From Strigamia acuminata (taxonomy: Eukaryota; Arthropoda; Chilopoda; Geophilomorpha; Linotaeniidae), in NCBI GenBank assembly GCA_949358305.1, contig OX442315.1, positions 32,018,427 through 32,082,426 on the forward strand: a stretch of DNA of 64,000 nt. Direction: 5' to 3'. Numbering within the stretch: the stretch's first letter is position 1; every line of letters starts with the position of its first letter. Below, one piece after another: positions 61,024 to 64,000 of this stretch. The translations under genes were made by a program, and so were the position numbers. The notes under the pieces were generated by a model that saw nothing but the letters and a program-made list of their open reading frames with translations, made no database searches and was not told the origin of the DNA.

Positions 61024-61630
61024 TATACTTGAGTTGCACTCAAAAAGGCACTTTACAAGGTGTACTCCCATTGGTCGAGCCAGTTTACTACAAACTCCAG
61101 ACTGTATACTACTACTAGGAGAAGTAGTTTTGATTTTTATTTATTGTTGTAATTGTTATGACTAAACTCTATTCCAAAAAGTAATTGAAATACTCCCATT
61201 GGTTGGGAGATTCATAACACCAGTATAAATGCATTGAAAATCTTCGCACAAGTCTACTGGAATCTGAAAACAGCATCATATTCAATACACAACTGAACTA
61301 GAGCACCAACCAACCAATGGGAGTATTTCAATTACTTTTTGGAATAGAGTTTAGTTTAGTTAATGTTATTTTGATTTTATTTAATAAAAAATGTTATTTC
61401 CATCATTAAAATAAAGTTTTACACATTAAAAAATGTCAAACTCATGTTTGTTGTGTTTATTGCTTACATCGTCTGAAAGTTTGAATTTTAGGCCGTTGCC
61501 TAGGCAATCGATTGCAATGTCTGTACATTGTAATGCAATTCTGGTGTTTGGGTCTACTTTTCCGGATCACTACACCAGTAAACTGGCTCGACCAATGTAA
61601 AGTGCCTTTTTTGGGTGCAACTCGAGTATA
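61024..61630. mobile_element. Foldback element copy E, interrupted by a TA element
   Basis: Starts TATACTTGAGTTGCACTCAA and ends CTCGAGTATA, same orientation as copy A. It is 607 bp because of a 187-bp insert; without it (and one TA) it is close to 418 bp. The right repeat has lost about 15 bp after GACCAATG. Confidence 0.88.
61165..61351. mobile_element. TA-target MITE, 187 bp, nested in copy E
   Basis: Inverted ends AACTCTATTCCAAAAAGTAA (then TTGAAATACTCCCATTGGTTGG) match exactly on both sides. TA at 61163-61164 and 61352-61353. Copies A and D show the empty site GACTAGTTTAG with one TA. No coding capacity. Confidence 0.88.
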
Positions 61631-61739
61631 GTTTATAATATATTTCAAATATATTGGTTATACAGTGTAAATATACTGCCATTTATGTGGACTATAAATT
61701 GAATACTTTTTTGTGTGTGGGAGCATTTTTTAAAAACAA

Positions 61740-61850
61740 TATGACAGCCGATTCATTCTGTTGCAGTTGCAGTGGGCACGCACACGACGTTTATACAACA
61801 AAACGTGTTGAAATACAATTTACACAAGTGTTTACGAATGCGCCTAATGT
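61740..61850. repeat. Dispersed ~100-bp repeat, copy 4
   Basis: GACAGCCGATTCATTCTGTT, GTGGGCACGCACACGACGTT, ACAAAACGTGTTGAAATACA and ACGAATGCGCCTAATG: the best preserved of the four copies. Confidence 0.6.
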
Positions 61851-63805
61851 AATCGTCTCAAACACTAATATTTCCCTCACTTGTTGTGCTGTAAAATAAC
61901 AATAACAACTGCTAAGCCCTAAGACAACCGCATCAACTCTATACAAAATAGAATCGCGATAAACAGATTAAACAAATCTTCCAAAGCAACCAAATCGCAT
62001 CACTTCATCTACCACCCCAACAACACTATTACAACAATCCAATAATTAAGTTTATTCACCTGCTGTTTAATTGATCAGTCTAATGTGGTTAATGAACCAA
62101 AGAGTTTAAAATACTTGCATACTCCACTCCCTTCGATCGATTATTTTCATTTATCAAAATCGACAATTTCCTCGAGAATGCAACTAATAATTAGCCATAA
62201 AATGCAGCAACATGATTGACAGATTCAAGTCATAGAATATAATGCAGAAAAATCATTTTGATTAAACCAATCCCACTAAAACATACACTTAACCAAATTA
62301 TTATTATTTATTTTTTTTACTAATTAAAAACACATAAATATTTAATTAACTTTCAAAAAAGAGGAAGCTGCTATCAAAACCTAGCATAACTCACATACAA
62401 TATCCATTCCCATCCCAACAAATATTTCATCCTTATACGCACCAACTAATGTCAAACCATTAAAGCAGCCATTATGTGCGCGAAGCCATTATCAGTAATA
62501 ATATCACGAGAGCTGTGTTGGCAAAAATTAAGGTGCACACACACGTACAGATTTATGTTTTAAAGTTTATGGTTACGAATTAGCCAATCAGAGAAGCCAA
62601 ACCCACATATTTGCTATTTCTAAGTCTAAAGCCGTGCGGTTGGATCAGGCTCAACTTTGATCTAGAAACATTAAAGTGAAGTTAATCAGTTGATTTCATC
62701 AGACAATCCCAACTCAAGATGTAAGATTGCACGAGATTCGAATCAGATTGGCTGTCTGATTGCGTGGATGCAAAATGAGTCCACTTCTCACAGCTACATT
62801 ACAATTGAAATAATATCTTAGACAATGAGGTAAACAAACTGGCGCCACTGTGGTTAAATGTGCACTCTATATTCTGCATTTGGAAATATGGAAATATATT
62901 TCCATAGACACATTAAAGTCGCTTAAGAAAGATTTGCTTGATAACTTTGTTTTTACCGTAGCACGACACCGCCGCCAAGTTTTTTCTGCCAATGCAGTTC
63001 AGCAAACTAAAGCAAATGCAAGGGACGCCAATGGAAATAGCAGCAAACAACCGCAAATACTCGAAAAATACCGAAAATGACCAAAAAAATAAAGAAAAGG
63101 ACGGAAAATGTTGCGAAATATAAAGAAAACGAACGAAAATTGCTGAAAACGTCCACAAATGTTGTGAAAAATAACGAAAACGAACGGAACAATACAAGCG
63201 TGACAATTTAAATGGATTTTCTCTAAGATTCGGGGTTAGAATAGAATCTTTAATTGTGTCCCAGTTAAGGCGTGGTTGATTTTAAATTTAAATTGTCTCA
63301 CTTGTTCTATGCCATGCCATGCTTGTTCCTGTCAAGTCAGTTATAGAGTACGATTTTCTACTTAATTTAGCCGATTTATTTTGCTTAATTTTAAGCAAAG
63401 GATTTTGTCTCTTATTTTCTTTAACTTATCTTTAGCAACAAAGATTTGCGCATGCTCGCTTGAACAGTCATTGAGGTCTCAGCTGGACACAAGCTAGCGC
63501 GTCCGTAATAATATTATTTCATTAAAGAGCATTCAATAAGTCGTTTATTTCACTCCTTTTTATTTATTTTAGCAAGCTTTAAAGTATTTCCTTAAACAAT
63601 TTGAATGTATAATGTTGAAATTTACCCAAGTCATAAACGTATTGTGGGAATGTGTATTTTGCAATTCCTTTCAGTTAAGTTTACATAAGACTTCAGGATA
63701 AAATATAGAATGGTCAGTCTTTCTAAGACTAAAGATTATGGATAAATTCAACTTTAATAATTGTAGTAAAGTGATCGTTTATTGGAAAGTATTGATTTGC
63801 AATAG

Positions 63806-63897
63806 ACGCGTTCAAACTAGTTAAGCAGATACTTAAGTTTGCTTAAATGAATAAAAACAAATAAAATAACCAAAATAAATAACTTATTATTGAATGC
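63806..63897. mobile_element. Left-end relative of the 55686 Harbinger-like MITE
   Basis: GCGTTCAAACTAGTTAAGCA then GATACTTAAGTTTGCTTAAATG and TTATTGAATG aligns with 55688-55775 (GCATTCAAATTGGTTAAGCA ...). The partner end is not clearly seen, though a GCGCATGCTCG word shared with the 55686 element occurs at 63448. Confidence 0.6.
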
Positions 63898-64000
63898 CTC
63901 TTCATTAAACATTATTATTACCAAGATTCGAGTCGCTAAGTTACTTTTATATTCCAACTCACGTTTTTCCACCTTAATCGATACGAGTAAAATAAAAAGA

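Larger units (their letters stand above)
59190..64000 (-). other. Frq intron 1 (partial)
   Basis: It runs from exon 2 to the right edge. I searched the minus strand for the expected start (ATGGG[N]AA..) and found no credible match, so exon 1 is likely off-window. It holds foldback copy E, a GC-rich short repeat, a dispersed repeat copy and a Harbinger-like end. At 63050-63190 there is a degenerate (CGAAAAATGA)-like A-rich repeat. Confidence 0.75.

Overview
The window is almost entirely one eukaryotic gene seen from its 3' end. Seven consecutive coding exons on the minus strand (positions 59189 down to 2272) join without any frame break into 167 residues of a frequenin / neuronal calcium sensor 1 (NCS-1) protein. 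Only about 21 N-terminal residues are missing. They should lie in an exon 1 that I could not find up to position 64000, so it is probably beyond the right edge. Every junction has GT/AG ends and matching phases.

Organism: an AT-rich animal genome with very long introns and many small inverted-repeat transposons. The protein wording (for example [50 protein letters not shown]) reads like arthropod Frequenin rather than vertebrate or mollusc NCS-1. A short array of TTAGG-like pentamers, the common arthropod telomere unit, also occurs at 34.2 kb. I infer an arthropod with expanded introns; the species is not determined.

Layout, left to right. 1-2271: 3' flank / 3' UTR side, with a GT microsatellite, a stem-loop, a candidate poly(A) signal and a candidate 3' UTR splice donor. 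2272-7901: exons 8 to 4. 7902-16831: intron 3, with mariner-type MITEs, a 31-bp satellite and one large foldback element. 16832-16880: exon 3. 16881-59164: a 42-kb intron 2 packed with foldback and MITE families (TA-, TTAA- and TAA-flanked), a near-perfect 472-bp hairpin, a BEL/Pao reverse-transcriptase relic and an unexplained exon-like block at 24047-24241. 59165-59189: a 25-nt microexon 2. 59190-64000: part of intron 1, again with foldback copies.

No second confident protein gene, tRNA, rRNA, CRISPR array or prokaryotic feature was seen. The points most worth following are the exon-like block in intron 2, which is open in exactly the phase needed to be a 65-codon cassette of the host gene; a foldback family whose nested insertions preserve clean target-site duplications; the long hairpin; and telomere-like repeats held in the loop of an inverted repeat.
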